Assembly: GCF_029167105.1 (NCBI RefSeq)
Contig: NZ_JARFML010000016.1
Span: forward strand, 62,001-126,000
Direction: 5' to 3'
Length of the DNA stretch: 64,000 nucleotides
Origin: Bradyrhizobium yuanmingense
GTDB lineage: Bacteria > Pseudomonadota > Alphaproteobacteria > Rhizobiales > Xanthobacteraceae
Shown here: positions 51,895 through 59,435 of the stretch, in pieces
How positions within the stretch are numbered: the stretch's first letter is position 1
How the letters are laid out: the number at the start of each line of letters is the position of its first letter
The notes under the pieces: model-generated
Told to the model about the DNA's origin: nothing
Database searches by the model: none
What the model saw: only the letters and a program-made list of their open reading frames with translations
Position numbers and translations under genes: made by a program

Positions 51895-52662
51895 ATGAAG
51901 GCATTTGTCCCGGTCATCGTCGCTGCCGCCATCGTCCTGTCGGGGCAGGCGGCGGCGCGACCCTTGGAGGCGATCCGATCCAGCGGCGTGATCGGGCTCT
52001 GCGCACATCCCAATTCGCTGCCCTTCGCGCACAAGACCGGCGATCCGCCCGGCTTCCAGGTCGAACTCGGTCGGGTGCTGGCACGCGAGCTCGGTGTCTC
52101 GTTGAGGCTCGATTGGATCATCACGCAGTACCAGATGCGCAGCGCCGGCTGCGACATTCTTCTGGACGTCATCGCCGATCGCGAAGCGCAAGGCGAAACC
52201 CGCCTGAGAATCTCCAAACCGTATTATCGCACAGGCGTCGCGCTCGCCGTGCCGTCATCCAGCACGCTCACGTCCTTCGCCAGCCTCAACGAGTCGACCA
52301 AGGTGGGCGTGCAGGTTGGATCGATCGCAGCCATGATCATCGCTCAGCGGCGCGTGCCGATATCGACCTTCGGCTTCGAGAGCGACAGTCTGGAGGCGGT
52401 GTCGAACCGCGAGATCGATGCCGCCGCGGTCACGCCCACCGCCGCCAGTTATTTCAATCTGACCCATCCGGACAATCCGCTCCGGATCCTCGATCGCGAC
52501 GAGAGCACGGCCGATCTGAACTGGAATGTCGGCGTCGGCATGGTCCGCCCGGACGACGCGTTGCGCGAAGCTATCGACGCCGCCGTGGAACGGCTGCGCA
52601 GCGACGGCACGATCGACCGGATCTACCGTCGCTATGGCATCGCGCTGCAGGCGCCGAGATAG
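51895..52662 (+). CDS. quinoprotein-associated periplasmic binding protein (MxaJ/XoxJ-like)
   Basis: A 255-aa SBP family 3-type protein, ATG at 51895, signal peptide ending G-Q-A-A-A-R. Motifs include L-C-A-H-P-N-S-L-P-F-A, Y-Q-M-R-S-A-G-C-D and A-V-T-P-T-A-A-S-Y-F, which fit the MxaJ/XoxJ group that accompanies methanol dehydrogenases rather than a transporter. No permease is nearby. It probably helps assemble or activate the quinoprotein in the periplasm. It begins 17 bp after the cytochrome gene. Confidence 0.83.
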   Translation: MKAFVPVIVAAAIVLSGQAAARPLEAIRSSGVIGLCAHPNSLPFAHKTGDPPGFQVELGRVLARELGVSLRLDWIITQYQMRSAGCDILLDVIADREAQGETRLRISKPYYRTGVALAVPSSSTLTSFASLNESTKVGVQVGSIAAMIIAQRRVPISTFGFESDSLEAVSNREIDAAAVTPTAASYFNLTHPDNPLRILDRDESTADLNWNVGVGMVRPDDALREAIDAAVERLRSDGTIDRIYRRYGIALQAPR

Positions 52663-52698
52663 CGCGCTGCCGCGCGAATACGGAGCTCGCGTGCGGCC

Positions 52699-53343
52699 TC
52701 AGGCTGCGGCCTTCTTCCGCGCGAGCTCGGCCTTGTACAGCTCGAACTCCTCCGCGATCGCCTTGGCAATCGAAGGTCGCTGACGCAGCCGCTCGTGATA
52801 CGCCTTCAGGTTCGGCCATTTCGCAAGCTCGATCGGCGGCGTCGCCATGGTCCAGTTGATGACCGTGACGAGATAGGCATCGGCCACGCTGAAATGGTCG
52901 AGCAGGAACTCGCGCCCTTTCAGGTAATTGTCGAGATAGTCGAGCCGCGACAGGTTCTTCTCCAGGGCATAGGTCTTCGCTTCCTGCGGCGCCTTGCGGT
53001 CGAGCATGGGGATGAACAGACCCTTGTGCAGCTCGGTGCCGATGAAGCAGAGCCATTGATGCAGCCGGGTGCGTTCGATGCCGGCGCTCGCGCCGAGGCC
53101 GGCTTGCGGGAAACGGTCCGCGACATATTGCAGGATCGCGGCGTTCTCGGTCAGCACCATGCCCTCGTCGGTGCGCAGCGTCGGCACGAGTCCGATCGGA
53201 TTCACGGTGCGGAAGTCGGAGCCGTCGTTCAGCACCTTCTTGGTCGGCGGATCGACTTCGAGGTAGTTCGCCTCGGCGCCCGCTTCATACAGCGCGACGC
53301 GTGTCGCCATCGAGCAGGCAAGCGGCGAAAAATAGAGATCCAT
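52699..53343 (-). CDS. glutathione S-transferase family protein
   Basis: A 214-aa GST, ATG at 53343. Thioredoxin-like N-terminal domain (M-D-L-Y-F-S-P-L-A-C-S-M-A-T-R, with the Ser/Cys site and V-P-T-L-R and E-N-A-A-I motifs), then the all-helical domain (N-Y-L-K-G-R-E-F-L-L-D-H-F-S-V-A-D-A-Y). Resembles beta-class GstA. Detoxification of electrophiles is the general role. Divergent from a TetR gene, with two inverted operator-like sites between them. Confidence 0.9.
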   Translation of the reverse strand: MDLYFSPLACSMATRVALYEAGAEANYLEVDPPTKKVLNDGSDFRTVNPIGLVPTLRTDEGMVLTENAAILQYVADRFPQAGLGASAGIERTRLHQWLCFIGTELHKGLFIPMLDRKAPQEAKTYALEKNLSRLDYLDNYLKGREFLLDHFSVADAYLVTVINWTMATPPIELAKWPNLKAYHERLRQRPSIAKAIAEEFELYKAELARKKAAA

Positions 53344-53402
53344 CTGTAGCCTCCTTGGGCAATTCCTCTCTTGGGATGTCGCTCAACCTGGCCAGATTGA
53401 TT

Positions 53403-53422
53403 ATTGTACCATCTTGCATAAT
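53403..53422. promoter_or_regulatory. operator-like site 1 of the GST/TetR pair
   Basis: The plus-strand sequence opens with ATTGTACCAT and continues CTTGCATAAT. It is an inverted copy of the site at 53442-53461, identical at 15 of 20 positions, with the TTGTACCAT part perfect. It lies about 60 bp before the GST start. Confidence 0.65.
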
Positions 53423-53441
53423 ATGGGTGCGGTCAAGGATT

Positions 53442-53461
53442 ATCTTGCGAAATGGTACAAA
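53442..53461. promoter_or_regulatory. operator-like site 2, overlapping the TetR start codon
   Basis: On the minus strand this reads TTTGTACCAT then TTCGCAAGAT, matching site 1 in inverted orientation. It contains the TetR start codon (ATGGTACAA at 53452-53460), so binding would block the gene's own expression. Confidence 0.65.
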
Positions 53462-54132
53462 AATCGAAGCCGCCAGCTGCTGCCAATCAGCCCGAGCGCC
53501 GCGGCGAGCCCGAGCGTCGCGGCGGGCCTAAGCGCCGCGGCCGTCCGCGCGCCTACGAGCCCGATGTTGCGCTCGGCAAGGCGCTCGATCTGTTCCGCAA
53601 GCAGGGTTTCGCGGCCACCTCGCTCGACGATCTCAGCGCAGCAACCGGCATGAATCGGCCGAGCCTCTACGGCGCCTTCGGCGACAAGCGCGAGCTCTAC
53701 ATCAGGAGCTACCAGCGCTATCGCGACGAGGCGAGCGCGGCGATGGTCGCGATCTTCCGCGAGGAGATGCCGCTGCGCCAGCGGCTGGAGCGCATCTACG
53801 CAGCCGCGCTTGACATCTATCTGTCCGGCGACACCGGGCCGCGCGGTTGCTTCACGGTCGTCACCGCGGTCTCCGAGGCGGTCGGCGATCCCGAGATCCG
53901 CGCCATGGTGCTGGACGGCCTCACCGGGCTCGACAAGGGGTTTGCCAGTTGCTTCCGCCGCGCCAAGGAGAAAGGCGAGCTGCCGGAGAGCGCCGATCCG
54001 TTCGCGCTGGCGCAGATCGCATCGGCCACCATCCACACCATCGCCATCCGCTCCCGCGCCCGCGTGCCGCGCAAGGAGCTGGAGGCGATCGTGAAGGGGG
54101 CGATCGACGTGATGGTGGGCGCCAAGAGCTAG
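53452..54132 (+). CDS. TetR family transcriptional regulator
   Basis: A 226-aa TetR protein. Before the DNA-binding domain is a basic, repetitive tail (E-R-R-G-E-P, E-R-R-G-G-P, K-R-R-G-R-P). The helix-turn-helix is at about 45-85: G-F-A-A-T-S-L-D-D-L-S-A-A-T-G-M-N-R-P-S-L-Y-G-A-F-G-D-K. The C-terminal half is the ligand-binding domain (G-C-F-T-V-V-T-A-V). Divergent from the GST gene; very likely autoregulated through the matched sites in the gap, one of which covers its start codon. Confidence 0.9.
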   Translation: MVQKSKPPAAANQPERRGEPERRGGPKRRGRPRAYEPDVALGKALDLFRKQGFAATSLDDLSAATGMNRPSLYGAFGDKRELYIRSYQRYRDEASAAMVAIFREEMPLRQRLERIYAAALDIYLSGDTGPRGCFTVVTAVSEAVGDPEIRAMVLDGLTGLDKGFASCFRRAKEKGELPESADPFALAQIASATIHTIAIRSRARVPRKELEAIVKGAIDVMVGAKS

Positions 54133-54147
54133 GCCGCAAGCGAACCC

Positions 54148-55113
54148 TCAATACCCCCTTGCGCGGTCGACCACGTTCTCCAGCGCGCCGCCCGCCTCGA
54201 ACCGGGTGATCTGCTCGGCGACATAGGCCGAGATCGCATCCGCGTCGGTGTCGGCGGCATTGTGCGGCGTCAACACCACCTTGGGGTGGGTCCAGAACCG
54301 GCTGTCCTTCGGCTGCGGCTCCTGCACGAAGACGTCGAGCGAGGCGGCGCCGAGCGTGCCGTCGTCGAGGCAGGCGAGAATATCGGCCTCGTTCTGCAGG
54401 CCGCCACGGCCGGCATTGATCAGCACCGGCGCGCCGAGCGGGCTGGTGCGATTGAGCTTTTTGAAGACCTCGCGGTTGAGGATGCCGTGCGTGTCTGATG
54501 TCAGCGGCAGCAGGCAGACTAGGAGATCGGTCTTGCGCAGGAACGCGTCCATTCCGGCGGCGCCATGGAAGCATTCAACGCCTTCGATCGTGCGCGGGCT
54601 GCGGCTCCAGCCGGCGACGCGGAAGCCGAGCCGCCGCAGCACGTCGGCCGCATCGGCGCCGAGCGTGCCCAGCCCCATGACGCCGACCGTGATCGCGCTC
54701 GCCGCCCACTGATATCTGGGCTCCCAGCGCTTCTCGCGCTGCGATTGCCGGAGGTAAAGCTCCTGGCGGTGATGCATCAGAACGTGCAGCACGACATATT
54801 CGGTCATGCGATTGGTGAGATCGGGCACGGCGACGCGCACCAGCGGCACCTCGGGCAGGCTCTTGTCGGCCATCAGCGCGTCGACGCCGGCGCCGAGGTT
54901 GAAGATCGCCCGCAGATTGGGGAACGCCCCGAGATCGCCCGGCACCGGCTTCCATACCGCCGCATAATGCACTTCCGCCGGATCGAGCCCGGCGTCCGGC
55001 AGCAGCACCACGCGGCGGTTGCCGCAGACCGCGTCGAAGCGGGCCTTCCACCGCTCCGGCAGCCAGTTCTGCTGCGTGCTGTTGATCAGGACGGCCAGTG
55101 TGCCCATAGTCAT
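54148..55113 (-). CDS. glyoxylate/hydroxypyruvate reductase A-type 2-hydroxyacid dehydrogenase
   Basis: A 321-aa D-isomer-specific 2-hydroxyacid dehydrogenase. The start is the ATG at 55113 (M-T-M-G-T-L-A-V), preceded by AAGAGG at good spacing. NAD(P) motif M-G-L-G-T-L-G, catalytic region with I-N-A-G-R-G-G (Arg), and the His in V-L-T-P-H-N-A. Length and motifs match GhrA, which reduces glyoxylate and hydroxypyruvate with NADPH. It is divergent from the sigma factor operon. Confidence 0.88.
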   Translation of the reverse strand: MTMGTLAVLINSTQQNWLPERWKARFDAVCGNRRVVLLPDAGLDPAEVHYAAVWKPVPGDLGAFPNLRAIFNLGAGVDALMADKSLPEVPLVRVAVPDLTNRMTEYVVLHVLMHHRQELYLRQSQREKRWEPRYQWAASAITVGVMGLGTLGADAADVLRRLGFRVAGWSRSPRTIEGVECFHGAAGMDAFLRKTDLLVCLLPLTSDTHGILNREVFKKLNRTSPLGAPVLINAGRGGLQNEADILACLDDGTLGAASLDVFVQEPQPKDSRFWTHPKVVLTPHNAADTDADAISAYVAEQITRFEAGGALENVVDRARGY

Positions 55114-55252
55114 TCGAAGTGCCTCTTTGGTTCCGCTCGAGAAAGCCCTCCTTGGCACGATCTGCCGGATTTTTCTTGCAAATTTTTTCCGCAGCGCTGT
55201 CGGCGCGGGGCATATTGGCGCGTCTTCAGAACAGACGAGGGAAGTGCCGCCC

Positions 55253-55621
55253 ATGCTCTACGCCATACTTTGCTATCACGATGAGGATTTCGTCGGCTCC
55301 TGGAGCAAGGAGCAGGACGAGGCCGTGATGAAGAAGCTCACCGTGGTGCAGGAGAAGCTCATCAGGCAGGGTCGGCTCGGGCCGGTGGCGCGGCTGTTGC
55401 CGACGACCGCGGCGGCGACGCTGCGCAAGGAGGATCCGCCGCTGGTGCTCGACGGCCCCTATGCCGAGACCAAGGAGCAGCTGCTTGGCTTCTACATCGT
55501 CGACTGCAAGAATCTCGACGACGCGCTCGACGTTGCACGCGAGCTGGGTGCCGCCAATCCCGGCGGCGCCTATGAGGTGCGTCCCGTCGGCGTGTTCCGG
55601 CCCGGAGGAAACCTGACGTGA
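55253..55621 (+). CDS. YCII/DGPF-domain protein partnered with an ECF sigma factor
   Basis: A 122-aa YciI-like protein, ATG at 55253. The signature D-G-P-Y-A-E-T-K-E-Q-L-L-G-F-Y sits in the middle of the fold. Genes of this type are the standard neighbours of ECF42-class sigma factors. Its stop overlaps the GTG start of the sigma gene (GTGA at 55618), which supports a functional link, though its biochemical role is unknown. Confidence 0.88.
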   Translation: MLYAILCYHDEDFVGSWSKEQDEAVMKKLTVVQEKLIRQGRLGPVARLLPTTAAATLRKEDPPLVLDGPYAETKEQLLGFYIVDCKNLDDALDVARELGAANPGGAYEVRPVGVFRPGGNLT

Positions 55622-56904
55622 GCGAGGCCGATACCGCCTGGATCGAGACTGCGCTGACTTCGGCGCGCCCCCAGGCGGTCGGCGCGCTGCTGCGCTATTT
55701 CCGCGATCTCGACACCGCCGAGGAGGCGTTTCAGAACGCCTGCCTGCGCGCGCTCAAGACCTGGCCGCAGAATGGGCCGCCGCGCGATCCCGCGGCCTGG
55801 CTGATCATGGTCGGCCGCAACGTTGCGATCGACGAAGTGCGACGCGCGCGCAGGCAGCAGCCGCTGCCTGAGGACGACCAGGCGATCTCCGATCTCGACG
55901 ACGCCGAAGGCGAGCTGGCCGAGCGGCTCGACGGCTCGCACTATCGCGACGACATCTTGCGGCTGATGTTCATCTGCTGCCATCCCGGACTGCCGGCGAC
56001 GCAGCAGATCGCGCTGGCGCTGCGCATCGTCTCGGGCCTCACGGTGAAGCAGATCGCCCGCGCGTTCCTGGTCTCGGAAGCGGCGATGGAGCAGCGCATA
56101 ACGCGCGCCAAGGCAAAGGTGGCCGAGGCCGGGACGCCGTTCGAGGCGCCGGGCGCGGTCGAGCGCTCTGAACGGCTCGCCGGCGTCGCGGCGATGATCT
56201 ACCTGATCTTCAATGAAGGCTATTCGGCGAGCGGTGACACCGCGGAGATCAGGAAGCCGCTGTGCGAGGAGGCGATCCGGCTGGCGCGGCTGCTGCTGCG
56301 GCTGTTTCCGAGCGAGCCGGAGATCATGGGCCTGACCGCGCTGATCCTGTTGCAGCACGCGCGCAGCGCGGCGCGCTTTGCCGCGGACGGGTCGCTGATC
56401 CTGCTGGACGATCAGGATCGTTCGTTGTGGAACGGCACCATGATCGCGGAGGGCCTCGCGCTGATCGACAAGGCGATGCGCCACCGCCGCAGCGGGCCCT
56501 ACCAGATCCAGGCCGCGATCGCCGCACTGCATGCGCGCGCGGCGACGCCCGAGGAGACCGACTGGACCGAGATCGACCTGCTCTACGGCGCGCTCGAAGT
56601 GGTGCAGCCCTCGCCAGTGGTGACGCTCAACCGGGCGGTCGCGGTCTCCAAGGTACGCGGGCCGCAGGCCGCGCTCGAGCTGATCGAGCCGCTGGCGCCG
56701 AAGCTCGCCAATTATTTTCATTTCTACGGCGTGCGCGGCGCTTTCCTGATGCAGCTCGGCCGCAACGACGAAGCCCGCGTCGCCTTCGACCGCGCCATCG
56801 CGCTCGCCAACACCTCGGCCGAAGCCGCCCACATCCGCATGCATCTCGATCGCCTGATCCGGGACAGCCAGCCGAAGGCAAAGGAAAGCGCCAAGGCGAA
56901 GTGA
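55618..56904 (+). CDS. RNA polymerase ECF sigma factor, DGPF-associated (ECF42-like)
   Basis: A 428-aa sigma factor, far longer than ordinary ECF factors. Region 2 (about 20-85) has A-E-E-A-F-Q-N-A-C and A-A-W-L-I-M-V-G-R-N-V-A-I-D; region 4 (about 120-175) has V-K-Q-I-A-R-A-F-L-V-S-E-A-A-M-E-Q-R. The long C-terminal extension (DUF6596-like, A-A-M-I-Y-L-I-F-N-E-G-Y, then TPR-like helices) replaces a separate anti-sigma factor in this class. The coupled DGPF gene is upstream; no anti-sigma gene is seen. Confidence 0.9.
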   Translation: MSEADTAWIETALTSARPQAVGALLRYFRDLDTAEEAFQNACLRALKTWPQNGPPRDPAAWLIMVGRNVAIDEVRRARRQQPLPEDDQAISDLDDAEGELAERLDGSHYRDDILRLMFICCHPGLPATQQIALALRIVSGLTVKQIARAFLVSEAAMEQRITRAKAKVAEAGTPFEAPGAVERSERLAGVAAMIYLIFNEGYSASGDTAEIRKPLCEEAIRLARLLLRLFPSEPEIMGLTALILLQHARSAARFAADGSLILLDDQDRSLWNGTMIAEGLALIDKAMRHRRSGPYQIQAAIAALHARAATPEETDWTEIDLLYGALEVVQPSPVVTLNRAVAVSKVRGPQAALELIEPLAPKLANYFHFYGVRGAFLMQLGRNDEARVAFDRAIALANTSAEAAHIRMHLDRLIRDSQPKAKESAKAK

Positions 56905-56914
56905 CCCCGGACGC

Positions 56915-57014
56915 GTCATTCCGGGGCACCCGAAGGGTGAACTCTGGTGCGCAGTTTGCGCACCTGAGAATCTCGAGATTCCGGGTTCGGTCCTGCGGAT
57001 CGCCCCGGCATGAC
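56915..57014. repeat. 100-bp palindromic intergenic repeat, copy A
   Basis: It begins GTCATTCCGGGG and ends CCCCGGCATGAC, so the ends are inverted copies with one mismatch. A second 100-bp copy in opposite orientation is at 61351-61450; the inner 58 bases agree at 55 positions. It lies just after the sigma factor gene. Confidence 0.8.
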
Positions 57015-57089
57015 GACCAAAAAACATTCCGTCTCATGTCGGCCCGTGCCGTTCCCCTTCGTCTTAATCCCGTACCAGGGGAGCCATCC

Positions 57090-57629
57090 ATGCTGAAAGC
57101 CATTGCCGTCATCGCCATCGTTCTCGCCGCCGGCCTTGCCGCGGTCCTCGTCTTCGCCCTGACGAAACCCGATACCCTCCGTGTGGAGCGCTCGCTCGCC
57201 GTCAACGCGCCGGCGGCTGCGATCTATCCGCTGGTTGCCGATTTCCATCGCTGGACCGCCTGGTCGCCCTATGAGACCCGCGATCCCGCCATGAAGCGGA
57301 CGTTCGGCGGAACCGCGGCGGGGAAGGGTGCGACCTATGCCTGGGAGGGCAACAACAAGGTCGGCGCCGGCCATATGGAGATCCTGGAGGCGACCGGGCC
57401 CACCAAGCTCCGCATCAAGCTCGATTTCGAGCGGCCGTTCGAAGGCCACAACACCGCCGAGTTCACCTTTGTGCCGCAAGGCGATGCCACACTGGTCACA
57501 TGGGCGATGTACGGTCCGGCCCCGTTCCTGTCCAAGCTGATGCAGGTGTTCTTCAACATGGACAGCATGATCGGCAAGGATTTCGAGGCGGGTCTCGCCG
57601 GCCTGAAGAAGCTCACCGAGAAGCAATAG
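57090..57629 (+). CDS. SRPBCC (START/Bet v1-like) family protein with N-terminal membrane anchor
   Basis: A 179-aa protein, ATG at 57090 with AGGGGAG upstream. Residues 5-25 form one membrane segment; the rest is a helix-grip domain with V-N-A-P-A-A-A-I-Y-P-L-V-A-D-F-H-R-W-T-A-W-S-P-Y, typical of polyketide cyclase/dehydrase-like SRPBCC proteins. Such genes often accompany ECF sigma factors and DGPF or VOC proteins. Its ligand is unknown. Confidence 0.85.
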   Translation: MLKAIAVIAIVLAAGLAAVLVFALTKPDTLRVERSLAVNAPAAAIYPLVADFHRWTAWSPYETRDPAMKRTFGGTAAGKGATYAWEGNNKVGAGHMEILEATGPTKLRIKLDFERPFEGHNTAEFTFVPQGDATLVTWAMYGPAPFLSKLMQVFFNMDSMIGKDFEAGLAGLKKLTEKQ

Positions 57630-57658
57630 GCTTCGCGCAAACGAAGAGGAGAGAAACG

Positions 57659-58072
57659 ATGCTCAATCCCTATCTGTTCTACCAGGACAATTGCGAAGCA
57701 GCGTTCAACTATTACGCCAAGGTTCTCGGCGGAAAGATCGACGCAATGATGCGCGCATCGGATGCTCCGCCGGAGGTTCCGGCCACGCCCGGCCGCGAGA
57801 AGATGATCATGCATGCGCGCATGTCGCTCCCCGACGGCAGCGTGCTGATGGCGTCCGACGCGCCGGCCGAGCACTTTCAAAAGCCGCAGGGCTTCTCGAT
57901 CTCGGTTACGGTCAAGGACCCTGCAGATGGCGAGCGCAAGTTCAACGCGCTTGCAGACGGCGGCAGCGTCACCATGCCCTTCAGCAAGACGTTCTGGGCC
58001 AAGGGCTTCGGCATGTGCGTCGACAAGTTCGGCATTCCCTGGATGGTGAATTGCCCGGCCGAGGGCATGTGA
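57659..58072 (+). CDS. VOC family (PhnB/3-demethylubiquinone methyltransferase-like) protein
   Basis: A 137-aa protein, ATG at 57659 after AGAGGAGAG. N-P-Y-L-F-Y-Q-D-N-C-E-A-A-F-N-Y-Y, the later H-A-R-M-S-L-P-D-G-S and G-I-P-W-M-V-N-C are the PhnB-type vicinal-oxygen-chelate landmarks. It follows the SRPBCC gene by 29 bp and is probably in the same transcript. Function unassigned in the family; likely a small-molecule binding or modifying protein. Confidence 0.87.
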   Translation: MLNPYLFYQDNCEAAFNYYAKVLGGKIDAMMRASDAPPEVPATPGREKMIMHARMSLPDGSVLMASDAPAEHFQKPQGFSISVTVKDPADGERKFNALADGGSVTMPFSKTFWAKGFGMCVDKFGIPWMVNCPAEGM

Positions 58073-58095
58073 CGGGCGCGACCGTCGCATGCGAT

Positions 58096-58124
58096 CCCCT
58101 CTCTCCAATGCTGCGGGAGAGGGG
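58096..58124. terminator. CCCCTCTC/GAGAGGGG hairpin between convergent genes
   Basis: Perfect eight-base arms around a 13-base loop lie in the gap between the VOC gene and the convergent lipoprotein gene. The stem resembles the one at 11389 and may be a small repeat that also ends transcription; no U-run follows. Confidence 0.45.
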
Positions 58125-58163
58125 ACGTACGCTACGTCACGGGCCGATCGGCCGTTTGTTTTC

Positions 58164-58514
58164 TCACCGGATGGATCCGGTGACGTCCTCGGGCGGCGGC
58201 GACGATTCCACGCAGCGAGGACAGATCACGAGCTTGGCGCCGAGCTTCCTGTCGTTCTCCGCCTGTATCTCGTCCTGGACCGCCCACCACGCCTCGGAAT
58301 AGGGGCGCAATGTGCCGAGCACTTTTTCGCGCTCCTGATTGGGATCACTTGCAGCCGGCGCGCCGGTCGTGACGCGCCGCTTGGCCACATGCGGACGGTT
58401 CGGATCCTTGCCGAGGCCATCCCATGCAATGGCGCGGCGTTCTTGCGCTGGCGCCTCTGCGCATCCGATCAGCGCTGTGCAAAAAGTGAGCACGATCAAG
58501 CCGTGTCGAATCAT
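58164..58514 (-). CDS. small putative lipoprotein, hypothetical
   Basis: A 116-aa protein, ATG at 58514. The N-terminus is a lipoprotein signal with lipobox L-I-G-C at about 14-17, so the mature protein should be lipid-anchored. The rest is charged and Pro-rich, with W-W-A-V-Q-D-E-I-Q-A-E-N-D-R-K and a C-x-x-C pair (I-C-P-R-C) near the end. I do not recognise the family. A metal or redox role for the CxxC is possible but unsupported. Confidence 0.65.
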   Translation of the reverse strand: MIRHGLIVLTFCTALIGCAEAPAQERRAIAWDGLGKDPNRPHVAKRRVTTGAPAASDPNQEREKVLGTLRPYSEAWWAVQDEIQAENDRKLGAKLVICPRCVESSPPPEDVTGSIR

Positions 58515-58791
58515 GCCGGGCTTTTGCCTCCATAAGAGGCGCGCAGAATCTGCGTGAGACACGCGCACCGTCGGGTCAATGGAACTCAAGGCAAAACAAG
58601 CTTGCCGGCATGGCCGAATATGAGTCGTGCTTTCGCATCACTTTGCGGACGCAGTGAGGCCGCTTCGTGAAGCGAGCTGCATCGCACAACAATTGGCGCA
58701 AGATTGGGCTGTGCTCTGCACGTCAGAATCGTTATTGGTGAGTCATAAAAGCTACAAACTTGGGATGGACGTCACGCGGAAGGAGCGACCG

Positions 58792-58884
58792 ATGGCGGCG
58801 GCGCTACAGATCAACTTTGCTCTTTGGGGAATGCTCATTTGCGCTAGCGCGAAGCTGGCGCCAGTGATCCAGACGCTGTTTTGA
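58792..58884 (+). CDS. 30-residue predicted membrane microprotein
   Basis: A 30-aa frame from the ATG at 58792, preceded by a good AAGGAG ribosome binding site six to seven bases upstream. The peptide has Q-I-N-F-A-L-W-G-M-L-I-C near its start and is mostly hydrophobic. I recall similar tiny N-F-A-L-W-G-M proteins in Bradyrhizobium, though this was not searched. It is too short for most gene callers. Function unknown; likely membrane associated. Confidence 0.6.
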   Translation: MAAALQINFALWGMLICASAKLAPVIQTLF

Positions 58885-58909
58885 AAGCGGTTGGCGGCTG
58901 CCGGCTGTA

Positions 58910-59347
58910 TCAGCGGCAACGCGGATAGATCGCGGCGAGATCGCGGCCCTTCAACAGCAGCAACCGCGAGGTCAGACCGCCACGTCGGCTGATCCAGTCG
59001 CGCACCGGGCCGGGATAGGCGGCAAGCACCGCGACCGATGCTTCCGGCTCGGCATAGAAGCGGCCGCGCCGGTCAACCGAGCGTGCGGCATGGAAGCCGA
59101 GCACGGCGCGCTTGGTGACGCAGATACGCTCGCCCGGCACGATGCTCAGCACCAGCGTGCAGGCGGACAGGCAGGGGCCGTCGATCACCACGCGCTCGCC
59201 ACTGTCGCGGACCTTTTCGAACAGATCGAGGAACGGCCCGACCTGTCCGCCCGGGGACTGGATGATGCGGATCTCGGCCGCCGCGGGCGCGGCGGCGAGC
59301 AGCGCGGATGCAAGCATCAGGGCTTTGAGGAAGGTGATGCGTTGCAT
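58910..59347 (-). CDS. exported protein with ClpP-like fold (COG3904-type)
   Basis: A 145-aa protein, ATG at 59347; signal peptide ends A-A-P-A-A-A-E-I. The core resembles periplasmic ClpP/crotonase-like proteins: S-P-G-G-Q-V-G-P, G-E-R-V-V-I-D-G-P-C-L-S-A-C-T-L with the possible nucleophile Ser, and R-A-V-L-G-F-H-A-A. The G-P-C-x-S-A-C motif with two cysteines marks a family of small secreted hypothetical proteins. No proven activity. Confidence 0.7.
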   Translation of the reverse strand: MQRITFLKALMLASALLAAAPAAAEIRIIQSPGGQVGPFLDLFEKVRDSGERVVIDGPCLSACTLVLSIVPGERICVTKRAVLGFHAARSVDRRGRFYAEPEASVAVLAAYPGPVRDWISRRGGLTSRLLLLKGRDLAAIYPRCR

Positions 59348-59370
59348 GAACTCTCCACCAACTCGCTTTC

Positions 59371-59429
59371 GTAGGGTGGGTTAGCCGACGGATGCGCGAG
59401 GCGCATTCCGTTGGCGTAACCCACCCTAC
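59371..59429. repeat. 59-bp palindromic repeat
   Basis: GTAGGGTGGGTTAGC at one end is mirrored by GCGTAACCCACCCTAC at the other, separated by a smaller GCGC-centred palindrome. It lies between the ClpP-like gene and the short-chain dehydrogenase gene, both on the minus strand. This is a common type of dispersed repeat in the genus (recalled) and may act as a terminator. Confidence 0.7.
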
Positions 59430-59435
59430 AAGATT

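Noticed and set aside
55153..55169. TGGCACG before the DGPF/sigma operon as a sigma-54 promoter
   Set aside because: After the correct four-base gap the sequence is GCCGG, not TTGCW, so the -12 element is missing.
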